64,000 bases of DNA from RUG705 sp934101175 (GCA_934101175.1 CAKOQC010000001.1:310001-374000); one strand, 5' to 3'; shown: positions 7,810 through 16,319, counted from the first letter of the stretch. A program made the numbers and translations. Notes: generated from the letters alone by a model not told the origin.

Positions 7810-10428
7810 CTATACTAAATTATAATATTGTGAATATACTTCCTTAAATGCTTCTACTGTTTGTCCTCCATAGTATTCTTCATTAAATAACACTTTTAAA
7901 TATCCTTCATATTGTACTATCTTATCAAATCCCGAAATATCTTGGTATTTTTCTAACACTTGATTATACATATTATCTGCTGTAGCTTTATCATGAAAAT
8001 CATAATAGAATTCTACTCCATTAACATTTTCTCCATCATGCTTAACAATAAGCTTGCATTCATTATTAACATTATATACTAATTGATTATCATTAGTAAC
8101 TACATCATTATAATCAGGAAAATCATTATAGTCATTATCTTCTTGTGGTATTTCCTCTTGAGGTTCACTTACATAGTTATTATTATTACTTCCTCCACCA
8201 CTATTATTTGTAATATTATTATTAATATCCTTATTATTATTTTCTTTTTGTTCCTCTTCTTTAGTTACTTGATTTTGTTTAATATCATTTACTATATCAT
8301 TAGCTACTTTATCAGCCACAGTCCCAGTAGCTTCACCTAATCCAGTAATACCCATTCCTGCCATAGCTCCACTGATAGTAGAAGATAAATCTTTAGCATC
8401 CATATCTCCCATAGCATCTACTTTTGGTGCTTCAATATTAGCCTTTGTTTCTTCTTCTAATTGTGGTTGTTCTTGTTCAACATCTTTTATTTCATCAGCT
8501 GAAGCATTATCTATATCTTTTAATCCTTCTAATTGTTCTAAGTATCTCTCAGCTTCTGCTATTACTTCTTTACATAATTCAATAGCCTTTTCTAATTGTG
8601 GAATTAAAGGATTAGGTACCCTTACATATGTAGCATTGCCATCTTTATCATAACCAGAAAGTTCATCTACATACTCTGAAGCACTAGCTAGTGCTGTTTC
8701 TAATCCTTCTAACTGTGTTTTAAGATTAGTTATTTCTTGTCTAGTTTCAGGTATCTTAGAAGTATCTAATTCATCATATTGCATATACTCAAGAAGTTTA
8801 TTATAAGCACTAATCATCCCCGTAATTAAACGTTCTGCATATTGTTGCTTATCTTGACATATCTCACTATATTCGTTAACTACTCCTCTAACTGTATCCC
8901 AAGCTTCTCCAGTTAAAGAACTAGTAGTTTCAGAAGCAAAATCCATAAGTTCTTTTTGTACACTATTAGTGTCATTTATATCTTGCATCAAAGCATTAAT
9001 TAAAGCATTACCTGTAGAAGAAGCTTCTATTAGTTTAGCTCTACTTATTTTAATGTCTCCATCTGCATTCATTAATATATCTAAATTTGGATCTTTACTA
9101 TAAAAATCACGATATACACTTAAATCAAGATTTTTCATCTCGTTAAGAGTAGCTTCCATTGTTCCTTCTCCAAGAGACTCTGCTAAATTATTATCAAGTT
9201 CACTCATTGATTTAGCAATAGTTAAAATATTTTGACATGTTGTATTTAATGAGAAAAGGAAACTCTTACTCATATCAGAATAATCTTCAAAGGCCAAGTT
9301 AGCAGCAGCAAATGTTTGTGATCCATCTGGAGGTATATATACTCCATTTTGAGATAATAAATTTGTATTTCCTATTGCCATTCCTATTGCACATACATAT
9401 TCATCTACTAAATCATAATCTACTGATACAGTCTCTCCATCACGATCTGGTTTGTGTAAAGGACTATCTTTTTCTTTATCTTTATCATTATCATCATTTT
9501 TATCACTAGGTGTATTTTTTGATGAATTACGATCACGACTATATACTGTTTTTAAATATTCTCCAAAACTCGTCTCATAAAATACTCCATCTTTTAAATA
9601 ACCCCATGTATACTCATCCGGATTAGTATTGAAATTAACATTAGTTCCTCCACAACTATAATTAGAAAATTGTCTATGTTCTGTTTCTCCATTTTTCTTA
9701 ACATTAGGAACAACTACTTCTAAGAATAACTTTTCAGCAAAGCCATGATTATCATTAAAAGTACCCTGATCAGGAAACATCATCACTGCTACATTTACCC
9801 CAGTTTCAGAAAGTTTAACTAAATTAGTAGGTAAATAATATGTACCGTTTGTTCCATCTATATTCTGTGCTTCTACTGATGTAATACGTCCTGAAGGTAT
9901 AAATGGACTTACTGTAGCAGAACTTGGATCAGTTATCGCTGGTTCTATTGCTACTACTGTTGTCCCATTCTGAATAAGTGTATCAATCATCTCTTGATTA
10001 AAAGCACTACCAGCTCTATCCCAATCTTCTTTTAAATCTATAGCATAAATAACTTGTGGATCACATCCTGGATGTTTCTCTATATAATCTTTAGTACTTT
10101 CAAAGCCAATTAAATCAGAAGCGCTCCAAAAACCTCTTATTGGATCCGGTGGCGTAATACCCGTTCCTTCATATAATTGATTAACAACACCCTCCATTGC
10201 TTCATTTATTTGTGCTGTATATTCAGGGTTTGCAGACGGATAAAGTACTACAATCGTATCAGGTTGATTATAATCCGAACGATATTCCACAGCTTCAGCA
10301 CCACCTGATCCTGCATGATTAAAAACAACACTAGTGTCTTCTGTTATCTCCAAAGGGCAATATACAACTGTACCATCACCTAATGTATTCCATGCTCCTG
10401 GAGTTAATTTCTGTCCGTTAACTACCAT
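7810..10428 (-). CDS. Large multidomain protein, possibly hydrolase-like N-terminus, unknown
   Basis: This 872-residue protein has no signal peptide or membrane helix. Residues 1-300 look alpha/beta: a strand followed by HAGSGG, then GFWSASDLIGF and a later FPDQGTF...NHGF segment. These could be the nucleophile, acid and histidine sites of an alpha/beta-hydrolase-like fold, but the fit is loose. A charged Lys/Asp linker (about 305-335) leads to a long helical region (about 340-690) with heptad-like stretches, somewhat like WXG/LXG export proteins. An Asn/Gly/Pro-rich linker (about 740-790) and a small alpha/beta C-terminal domain follow. The gene has its own promoter and terminator. A small gene lies just upstream. 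No secretion machinery is visible nearby. Function is unknown. Confidence 0.55.
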   Translation of the reverse strand: MVVNGQKLTPGAWNTLGDGTVVYCPLEITEDTSVVFNHAGSGGAEAVEYRSDYNQPDTIVVLYPSANPEYTAQINEAMEGVVNQLYEGTGITPPDPIRGFWSASDLIGFESTKDYIEKHPGCDPQVIYAIDLKEDWDRAGSAFNQEMIDTLIQNGTTVVAIEPAITDPSSATVSPFIPSGRITSVEAQNIDGTNGTYYLPTNLVKLSETGVNVAVMMFPDQGTFNDNHGFAEKLFLEVVVPNVKKNGETEHRQFSNYSCGGTNVNFNTNPDEYTWGYLKDGVFYETSFGEYLKTVYSRDRNSSKNTPSDKNDDNDKDKEKDSPLHKPDRDGETVSVDYDLVDEYVCAIGMAIGNTNLLSQNGVYIPPDGSQTFAAANLAFEDYSDMSKSFLFSLNTTCQNILTIAKSMSELDNNLAESLGEGTMEATLNEMKNLDLSVYRDFYSKDPNLDILMNADGDIKISRAKLIEASSTGNALINALMQDINDTNSVQKELMDFASETTSSLTGEAWDTVRGVVNEYSEICQDKQQYAERLITGMISAYNKLLEYMQYDELDTSKIPETRQEITNLKTQLEGLETALASASEYVDELSGYDKDGNATYVRVPNPLIPQLEKAIELCKEVIAEAERYLEQLEGLKDIDNASADEIKDVEQEQPQLEEETKANIEAPKVDAMGDMDAKDLSSTISGAMAGMGITGLGEATGTVADKVANDIVNDIKQNQVTKEEEQKENNNKDINNNITNNSGGGSNNNNYVSEPQEEIPQEDNDYNDFPDYNDVVTNDNQLVYNVNNECKLIVKHDGENVNGVEFYYDFHDKATADNMYNQVLEKYQDISGFDKIVQYEGYLKVLFNEEYYGGQTVEAFKEVYSQYYNLV

Positions 10429-10453
10429 TTATTTCACTTCCTATCATGTACTA

Positions 10454-10482
10454 ATTATAATATATTTTTTTTATTTAGTAAA
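10454..10482 (-). promoter_or_regulatory. SigA promoter of the 872-residue protein gene
   Basis: On the minus strand TTTACT is followed by 17 bases and TATAAT. A GGAAGTG ribosome site precedes the ATG at 10428. Confidence 0.65.
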
Positions 10483-10510
10483 GAAAAAAGACATCATTTA
10501 TAGATATCTT
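10480..10510 (-). terminator. Terminator overlapping the end of the 97-residue gene
   Basis: AAGATATC pairs with GATGTCTT (one T:G pair) around a 7-base loop and is followed by TTTTTTC on the minus strand. The stop codon region of the small gene at 10494 lies inside the hairpin. Confidence 0.65.
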
Positions 10511-10787
10511 TAATATTATCAAGAGGAATATATTCATTATCTATTGTAACTACATTATTCCCTCTAATTCCAATAATCTTTTTTTTAATAATCTCATTAC
10601 CTATCACTATATTTACCATAGTCTGATATATAAAAGAAGTAGAATTAATAATATCATTAACTTTCTTTCTAATATCATTACTATTCTTTATACTACTATT
10701 ATTTTCTCTATCACTAGACATAAATACTTCTCTATTATTATGAAACTCTTTGTATTCTTTATTATGATATAATTCTGGTTTAGCCAT
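10494..10787 (-). CDS. Small protein of unknown function
   Basis: About 97 residues, using the ATG at 10787, which follows a GGAGGAT ribosome site at the right distance; the longer ATG at 10802 overlaps that site. The first half is polar and charged. The last ~40 residues look like a small beta-barrel (IIGIRGNNVVTIDNEYIPL), similar in feel to Sm-like or KOW-like folds. It lies directly upstream of the 872-residue protein gene, but a terminator and promoter separate them. No function assigned. Confidence 0.5.
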   Translation of the reverse strand: MAKPELYHNKEYKEFHNNREVFMSSDRENNSSIKNSNDIRKKVNDIINSTSFIYQTMVNIVIGNEIIKKKIIGIRGNNVVTIDNEYIPLDNIKDIYK

Positions 10788-10905
10788 ATTCTTATCCTCC
10801 ATTTAATAATATGGTATTATCTTCTCTTTTAGAAGATAACTTACTATTTCTATATATATTTATTTCTAAATGTGTTAAAATATAAATACAAGGAAAGTGA
10901 TATAT

Positions 10906-12036
10906 ATGAAAAACATTTCTAAATTTAAAGTAGATTTAAGTATTCTTATTCCTATTTTATTATTCTTTATTATTAGTATTATTTCTATATATTCTACAAG
11001 AAAGTTATTATCTACTGATTTTAGTAATTTATATATTAAGCAAATAATTTGGTATAGTCTAGGTATTATCTTAGCTTTTACTATGATGGCTTTAGGTAAT
11101 AAATTTCTTTATAATAATGCTTATATTTTCTATCTAATTGGCATTATTTCTTTAGTATTAGTTCTCTTTTTTGGAGTTACTGTCAAAAATGCTACTTGTT
11201 GGTTTAAAATTCCTTTTCTAGGTACTATTCAACCTAGTGAATTTATGAAAATATTCTTAATCATAACTCTCTCTAGAATGATCGGAGATTTTAATGAGAA
11301 TAATCCTAATCCTGATATAGTTGATGAATTCAAATTCATACTAAAAGTCTTAATAATAGTCTTTATTCCTTCAGTTCTAACTTTTATAGAACCCGATACT
11401 GGTGCTGTTATTATGTATTTAATTATCACTTTCGTTATGCTCTTTATCGGAGGTATAAGAAAAAGATGGTTTATCTTTACTATTGGTCTAGGCATTATTC
11501 TCTTATCCATCTTTTTCAGTATGTATTATTTCAAGCAAGATATGTTTATTAATATTTTTGGTACCTCTTTCTTCTATCGTATGGATCGTATTACTAACTG
11601 GTCCACCTCAAGTGGTCTTCAATTAAGAAATTCTCTTATTGCTATTGGCTCTTCTGGTATCACCGGTCATGGCCTTAATAAAACTCCCATCTATTTTCCA
11701 GAAATGCAAACAGACTTTATCTTTGCTGTATTTGCATCAAATACCGGCTTTATCGGAGCTATCTCTTTAATAATTATCATGCTCTTCTTCGATTTAACTC
11801 TAATTAGTTATGTTAATAAAACAAGTAACACTATGGATAAATATGCTATTGGTGGTATCATTGGTGTTCTTCTATTCCAACAAATATATAACATCTCTAT
11901 GACTATAGGACTTCTCCCTATAATGGGTATTACCCTTCCCTTTATCTCATACGGAGGTTCTTCCCTACTATCATATATGTTACTATTAGGAATAATCTTT
12001 AACGTATCTAATGAAAGTCTTCGTTATACTAACTAA
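10906..12036 (+). CDS. RodA/FtsW/SpoVE family peptidoglycan polymerase
   Basis: A SEDS-family membrane protein, which polymerises lipid II glycan strands with a partner transpeptidase. About ten membrane helices are visible. The family signatures are present: WFKIPFLGTIQPSEFMKI near residue 110, the long extracellular loop with SGLQLRNSLIAIGSSGITGHGL, the TDFIFAVFASNTGFIG motif, and the C-terminal GITLPFISYGGSSLLSYML. The TDFIF form and the length (376 residues) suit RodA rather than FtsW. The frame opens at a GTG at 10897, but this overlaps the AAGGAAAG ribosome site, so the ATG at 10906 is the start. It is one of only three sizeable plus-strand genes and is not next to other mre or pbp genes. 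Confidence 0.9.
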   Translation: MKNISKFKVDLSILIPILLFFIISIISIYSTRKLLSTDFSNLYIKQIIWYSLGIILAFTMMALGNKFLYNNAYIFYLIGIISLVLVLFFGVTVKNATCWFKIPFLGTIQPSEFMKIFLIITLSRMIGDFNENNPNPDIVDEFKFILKVLIIVFIPSVLTFIEPDTGAVIMYLIITFVMLFIGGIRKRWFIFTIGLGIILLSIFFSMYYFKQDMFINIFGTSFFYRMDRITNWSTSSGLQLRNSLIAIGSSGITGHGLNKTPIYFPEMQTDFIFAVFASNTGFIGAISLIIIMLFFDLTLISYVNKTSNTMDKYAIGGIIGVLLFQQIYNISMTIGLLPIMGITLPFISYGGSSLLSYMLLLGIIFNVSNESLRYTN

Positions 12037-12050
12037 ACATATCTAATATC

Positions 12051-12079
12051 TTTAATTTATTACTATTTCATGATATAAT
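12051..12079 (+). promoter_or_regulatory. Extended -10 promoter before the DUF6020-like gene
   Basis: TGATATAAT (12071-12079) forms an extended -10 element, with a weak -35 (TTTAAT) 17 bases upstream. The start codon at 12102 has a GAGGTA ribosome site. Confidence 0.55.
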
Positions 12080-12101
12080 TCCTATAAGAAATGAGGTACT
12101 T

Positions 12102-13721
12102 ATGAATAAAATTAAAAATAATCTTAATATAATTATTACATCTATCTTTTTAAGTATAGCTATTAATATGGAAATACTTTTAAAAAATAATCCTGATACT
12201 ATTAGGTTTCTTAGTAATACTAATTACTTCTACTTATTTATTAAATTTATCCTCTTTGGAACTATTTCTTTTATATTACTAAAGTTCTTAATTAAAACAG
12301 TAGAAAAAATAAATCTTAATACTTATAAATATAAAGATAAACATATAAAAAAGGTATTCTTAATCTCTTTCACAGCCCTATTCACTATCTGGATAATATC
12401 TTACTTAACCTTTTTTCCAGGTGGTGGAGATTACGATACCTTCTATCAATTAACTTCCCCTGGAGCAGCATCTAGCCAACATCCCATCGGTTATAGTTAT
12501 CTATTAAATATCTTTACCATCAAATTAGGATACAATATCCTAGGTAATGGTATTATTGGTTTTGGAATATTTACTTTCCTTCAAATGATATTTATTATTT
12601 CTACATTATCTTATACTATGGCTTTTCTTGCTAAAAGAAATACTTCACCCATCCTCCTAAGTATCATTCTTGGTATATATACCTTTACTCCTATATATGC
12701 CACATATTCAATATTTGCAGTTAAAGATGTCTTATTTGCATGTCTATTAATATACTTATTTCTACTTCTTATCAAAGTTATAGAAACAAAAGGAGAATAT
12801 CTAAATAATAAATTCTTTATTATCTTCTATATTCTCTTAAACACTTCCCTATTCTTAACCAGATCCAATGCTTTTGTAATCTATATCATAACAACTATCA
12901 TTCTAATTATACATTACAAAAAATATTTTAATAAAAAACTACTTATCTTATTATTACTTCCCTTTATCATTAATACATCAGCAAATAAATTCATTCAAAA
13001 AAGATATAATGTAAAACATTATTTTCAAGAAAGCATGGCTATTCCCTTACAACAAATATCTGCTGTTGTAGCATATGATGGTACTTTAAGTGAAGGCGAA
13101 AAAGACTTAGTAAGTCATCTTCTAAGTTTTGAAGAAATAAAAAAATCTTATAACCATAGTACAGTCGATCCTATCAAGTGGCATCAAGACTTTGATAGAG
13201 AATATCTTCAAATAAATAAAGTTCGTTTTCTTAAAAACTGGACAACTATACTCCTAAAAAACTTTGATATTTATGTTGAAAGTTATGCTTATCAAACAGA
13301 AAGCTTCTGGAGTTTTGGTTTAATAACTACTGGTCATAATATGTATTTTGATGTCTTTAGTAATAAAACAGATGGATATGTAGAAAGTCAAAAAGAAAGA
13401 TATAATCTATATCAAGAAGATCTATTCTCTGAAAACATTCAAGATAAATTAGAAAACTTCTACTATAAGTATTCACAATATTTATATCCAGGACTATGCA
13501 TATGGCTTATCATAATAAGCATGCTAATAACAAGTTATAAAAATAAAGATTATACCCTTCTATATATTCCATATATTTCAATGTGGATTAGTATTATGTG
13601 TGCAACACCTCTATCATTCTCCTTAAGATACATGTTCCCATTCATTCTAATCTTCCCTATCCTTATAAGCATTCCCATCATAATACCTAAAAGAGATTAT
13701 TACTTACAATCTAAGTATTAA
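12102..13721 (+). CDS. DUF6020-like multi-pass membrane protein
   Basis: The 539-residue protein has about 11 hydrophobic segments. After two N-terminal helices there is an outer loop with FFPGGGDYDTFYQLTSPG and SSQHPIGYSYLLN. The family in which I have seen this pattern (DUF6020 and related GT-C-like membrane proteins of Firmicutes) has the same PG-x-DT...HP arrangement. A second large loop of about 120 residues lies near the middle (from FQESMAIPLQQISAVVAY). A role in envelope glycan transfer is an inference from the GT-C-like topology. It follows the rodA gene on the same strand with its own promoter. Confidence 0.65.
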   Translation: MNKIKNNLNIIITSIFLSIAINMEILLKNNPDTIRFLSNTNYFYLFIKFILFGTISFILLKFLIKTVEKINLNTYKYKDKHIKKVFLISFTALFTIWIISYLTFFPGGGDYDTFYQLTSPGAASSQHPIGYSYLLNIFTIKLGYNILGNGIIGFGIFTFLQMIFIISTLSYTMAFLAKRNTSPILLSIILGIYTFTPIYATYSIFAVKDVLFACLLIYLFLLLIKVIETKGEYLNNKFFIIFYILLNTSLFLTRSNAFVIYIITTIILIIHYKKYFNKKLLILLLLPFIINTSANKFIQKRYNVKHYFQESMAIPLQQISAVVAYDGTLSEGEKDLVSHLLSFEEIKKSYNHSTVDPIKWHQDFDREYLQINKVRFLKNWTTILLKNFDIYVESYAYQTESFWSFGLITTGHNMYFDVFSNKTDGYVESQKERYNLYQEDLFSENIQDKLENFYYKYSQYLYPGLCIWLIIISMLITSYKNKDYTLLYIPYISMWISIMCATPLSFSLRYMFPFILIFPILISIPIIIPKRDYYLQSKY

Positions 13722-13749
13722 TCTCTTTAACTTTTTATATCACTTTACC

Positions 13750-13785
13750 TAAAAAATTAGCAATACAAAATTAATGTACTGCTAA
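13750..13785 (-). terminator. Terminator downstream of the second variable-type repeat
   Basis: TTAGCAGTACA pairs with TGTATTGCTAA (11 pairs, one G:T) around a 7-base loop, followed on the minus strand by six T. No protein gene ends just before it on the minus strand; the nearest upstream stop is at 14313. It would therefore end a transcript carrying the repeat at 13948-14087 and a ~160-base trailing segment. Confidence 0.75.
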
Positions 13786-13947
13786 TCATATTATCCCATT
13801 TTCAACATTTTATTACTCACAGGAACCTACTGTTTATGTATTTAATCACTTGTGTGATTAGGAACTAAACCTCTACGATAATCCATATTTGTAATATCCT
13901 TGAATATTAAATACTGAAGACATAAGTCTTATATTGTAGTCTCAACT
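13786..13947 (-). other. Non-coding segment between the repeat and its terminator
   Basis: A 162-base stretch without a convincing open frame. It contains a small inverted repeat (AATCAC-TTGT-GTGATT near 13850). In known DGRs the template repeat is followed by a ~140-base non-coding spacer needed for priming. The length and placement here resemble that, but I see no sequence evidence that it functions this way. Confidence 0.35.
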
Positions 13948-14087
13948 ACCAACGAAGAACGAAACCCGCCGTTGCTGAAGGCATCGCCATTGAGTCTGTC
14001 AAAGTTGAACACGCCGGCATTAGAACCATTATTATAGTTGCCACCGCGACCCAACCATGGGTTATTGGCATTAACAAAGTTCGCGTT
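13948..14087 (-). repeat. Second copy of the variable-type C-terminal repeat
   Basis: Read on the minus strand in the frame of the gene at 14313, this 140-base segment gives ANFVNANNPWLGRGG, then NYNNGSNAGVF, and ends with GGFRSSLVV. It aligns along its full length with codons at the end of that gene, with one codon fewer. It is rich in AAC and AAT codons where the gene copy has other residues. By hand count it is about 49% G+C, far above its surroundings. No start codon, ribosome site or N-terminal coding part accompanies it in that frame, so it is a gene fragment or a template-like element. Confidence 0.8.
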
Positions 14088-14312
14088 AACGGTTTAGTCC
14101 CTATATCAATGTTTAAAACATTAATACCATATTTTTTTGAAACCCCTCGTGTCACTTTTGTATTCACCAAAAATGACACTTTTTTAACCAAAACTCACCA
14201 GGTTCATTTTTGCAAAAAAAGAGGCAAAAATGAACCATCTTGTATCGTTATGTTGTCTTTATTCCTTATTTTCCTGCCCTATTTAAGATTACCTTTTTAC
14301 AGAGCAAGTCGC
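14088..14312 (-). other. Hairpin-rich segment between the two repeats
   Basis: This 225-base stretch holds several inverted repeats. GGTTCATTTTTGC and its exact complement (14202-14237) form a 13-base stem. GTGTCATTTTTG pairs with CAAAAGTGACAC (near 14149-14179). AATGTTT-T-AAACATT lies near 14108-14122. Just after the gene's stop there is GAGC(GT)AAG-CGA-CTTGCTC. None is followed by a good T run on the minus strand, so the gene's transcript may continue into the second repeat. Confidence 0.6.
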
Positions 14313-16175
14313 TTACGCTCCATCGACCACCAACGAAGAACGAAAACCGATTTCGGTGGAGGCATTGCCCATGGTGGTGTGCCTGTCGAACACGCCGGAC
14401 CCATATGAATCACCGCTATATACGCCCCCGCGACTGTACCACGAGACAGCGGCATTAACAAAATTTGCATTGTCATTATACCATTTGTTCGTTTCTGATA
14501 ATGCATGTCCATAACATACTCCACCATTACATGCGGTTAAGGCATTAGTTGTTGTATAATCATCATAATATTTACTATCTGGTGCGCTACTAAAACCTGC
14601 ATGATTACCTGTATTTGTGGCACCCCAACCCCATATTGTACTTTTGCCACTGAAATATCCCATGACATATTCTTGTACTCCTCCTGACATATCATATATT
14701 CCTGTTATATTTCCTGTTGTACTTGCTACTTTTGTTAAATCTCTTGTACTACTTTTCGTATTAGTGTTATATTCAAGTAAATATCCATCCCATGTATAAT
14801 ATCCATAATTAGTATATTGTGTTGGCAAAGTTTGATCTGTATATGTTTCGTATATTGGAGTTTCACCACCGACATTGCCACCACTTCTTCCAGTATATTT
14901 TGATGAAGAATTATTGATATATACTTCTCTATTTACCCCATATTTTGAATGTGATAGATATGCTGCTGCTCCCCATTCTCTATTCTTCATCATATGACTA
15001 TCTGCATTTGTTGTTATTCCGTATGTTGAGCCACCTAGTAACTGTGCTGTAGTGAATTGTACTGATACTTTTTGATATTTTAGTGATTGTACATCTGGTA
15101 ATATTGTAGGACTATCTTCTGTGCCTGTTGTTTCAAATTTTCCTACCCATATTCCTGATAGTTCTTCTCCTTCATCTCTTACTCCATCACTATCATTATC
15201 CCACCAGAATGCTGGGTGTGTTATATATTCTCCAACTTGTGTTCCTGTCGAAATTGAATTTTTATCTTCAAAAATTATATTTATTGTTTGTTCTTTACCA
15301 TATTTATCGTTATCATCTATAGACCATATTTGATACTTGTATCTTGGTATATATACGTAATATGCCAAAATATCGGCTTGATTTATTGTTACTCCGGGGT
15401 TAGCTTTATAATATGCTCTAGTCTGGGTACCACTTTCTTTTACTAATACGGCATTTGCCCATTCTTGATTATCATAATCATACCAAGAAGTATCGGTACT
15501 AGATATTGTTTTTATTACTGTGCCATTTGATGTATCAAATATAATCGGTATCATTCCATCATCAAGTACTGGTGCATTAGGTTTAACAGAATTATCAGCA
15601 ACACAACTACCATTTAATGATAATGAAAATGACTGGTTCATTGTACTTGAACTTGTTTCTTTAGCATCTAACCATATCCATAAATAATATGTTTCTGTTA
15701 CTGTAGCACTATATTCTTTACTACTAAGTAATTCTATTTTATCTCCAGTACTCTTTCCATTAAAATTACCTGATGTGATAACATCTGTATCTTTATCAGT
15801 ACCACTCGTATTTAAGATATACATCAAATTATTACTACTAGATAAATTAGCTGAAATACTTTTAATATCAAGCCATAAGTCCATATAAATAGTTTTACCG
15901 TCTTTATTAATCGTAGGCATTACTTTTACTTCTCTTTTAATATAGTTTGCTGTGGTATTATCATTAACTTCTGTTGGTATCAAATTAATTGTACCTGATG
16001 TGATATCTCCACCACCATCAGCTGCACAACTAAAATCACTTCCTATAGTGAAGTTTACTACTGTCTTTTGTTCTTCACTACTTCTCCATGATAAATATGC
16101 AAACGTAGTACCAATTATCAACATAATTAGTCCAAATATTACAATTAGTATCAATATTTTCTTATTATTTTCCAT
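14313..16175 (-). CDS. Membrane-anchored FGE-sulfatase/C-type-lectin-like variable protein
   Basis: A 620-residue protein. Residues 5-26 form an N-terminal membrane anchor ending in TFAYLSW, as in TasA/CalY-like surface proteins. A beta-rich region of about 170 residues follows. From about residue 300 the sequence turns into an FGE-sulfatase (formylglycine-generating-enzyme-like) or C-type-lectin-type domain, with GIWVGKFE, a NREWGAAAYL segment, GIYDMSGGVQEYVMG near residue 492 and a final GFRSSL. This is the fold used by many DGR-diversified display proteins. The last ~48 codons are a G+C-rich repeat that is duplicated downstream. The start at 16175 follows GAAGGAG at the proper distance; the longer TTG start at 16190 does not. 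Probable role: surface binding. The ligand is unknown. Confidence 0.8.
   Translation of the reverse strand: MENNKKILILIVIFGLIMLIIGTTFAYLSWRSSEEQKTVVNFTIGSDFSCAADGGGDITSGTINLIPTEVNDNTTANYIKREVKVMPTINKDGKTIYMDLWLDIKSISANLSSSNNLMYILNTSGTDKDTDVITSGNFNGKSTGDKIELLSSKEYSATVTETYYLWIWLDAKETSSSTMNQSFSLSLNGSCVADNSVKPNAPVLDDGMIPIIFDTSNGTVIKTISSTDTSWYDYDNQEWANAVLVKESGTQTRAYYKANPGVTINQADILAYYVYIPRYKYQIWSIDDNDKYGKEQTINIIFEDKNSISTGTQVGEYITHPAFWWDNDSDGVRDEGEELSGIWVGKFETTGTEDSPTILPDVQSLKYQKVSVQFTTAQLLGGSTYGITTNADSHMMKNREWGAAAYLSHSKYGVNREVYINNSSSKYTGRSGGNVGGETPIYETYTDQTLPTQYTNYGYYTWDGYLLEYNTNTKSSTRDLTKVASTTGNITGIYDMSGGVQEYVMGYFSGKSTIWGWGATNTGNHAGFSSAPDSKYYDDYTTTNALTACNGGVCYGHALSETNKWYNDNANFVNAAVSWYSRGGVYSGDSYGSGVFDRHTTMGNASTEIGFRSSLVVDGA
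14329..14471 (-). repeat. Variable-type repeat at the end of the lectin-fold gene
   Basis: This 143-base segment encodes NANFVNAAVSWYSRGG through GFRSSLVV. Compared with the copy at 13948-14087, both ends are nearly constant: TTTGTTAATGCC at the start, and the 17-base run TTTCGTTCTTCGTTGGT at the end. The middle differs in most codons. Many changed codons keep a third-position C while positions 1 and 2 vary (GAC/CAC, CTC/ACC, TTC/TCC, AGC/ACC, GGC/ATC). Some differences are at non-adenine bases and there is a one-codon insertion. Confidence 0.8.
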
Positions 16176-16319
16176 ACATTTCTCCTTCAAAAAAAGTCCT
16201 CAAGCATTCTACTTGATAACATTTAAAAATAGTGATAAACCTTTGAAAATATTGACTTTATTTAAAAAAATCAAAATATAAAAGTTAAAAATTTTTCTTA
16301 CAAAATTTATCAATATATC
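16176..16319. other. Leader region of the lectin-fold gene
   Basis: A+T-rich non-coding stretch upstream of the gene at 16175. I find no convincing SigA promoter for the gene on the minus strand here. A 13-base motif, AAGCATTCTACTT at 16202-16214, is repeated in inverted orientation at 16372-16384 in the hairpin of the mini-transcript described separately. Confidence 0.4.

Noticed and set aside
8083..8340. 85-residue plus-strand frame inside the 872-residue gene
   Set aside because: Antisense to the Asn-rich linker; Ile-rich composition only reflects the complement of AAT/AAC codons.
10894..10905. GTG at 10897 as the start of the RodA-like gene
   Set aside because: It overlaps the ribosome site AAGGAAAG; the ATG at 10906 is better spaced.
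13946..14191. 81-residue frame on the minus strand across the second repeat
   Set aside because: It reads the repeat in a different frame from the lectin-fold gene and has no plausible start context; the frame matching the gene lacks a start, so I treat the region as a repeat, not a gene.
13722..14312. Hidden reverse transcriptase or Avd gene beside the repeats
   Set aside because: No frame of enough length in either strand; the RodA-side neighbour is a membrane protein. If a DGR enzyme exists it lies outside this window.
14109..14458. Open frames on the plus strand around 14.1-14.46 kb
   Set aside because: They are antisense shadows of the G+C-rich repeat and the hairpin region; no ribosome site.
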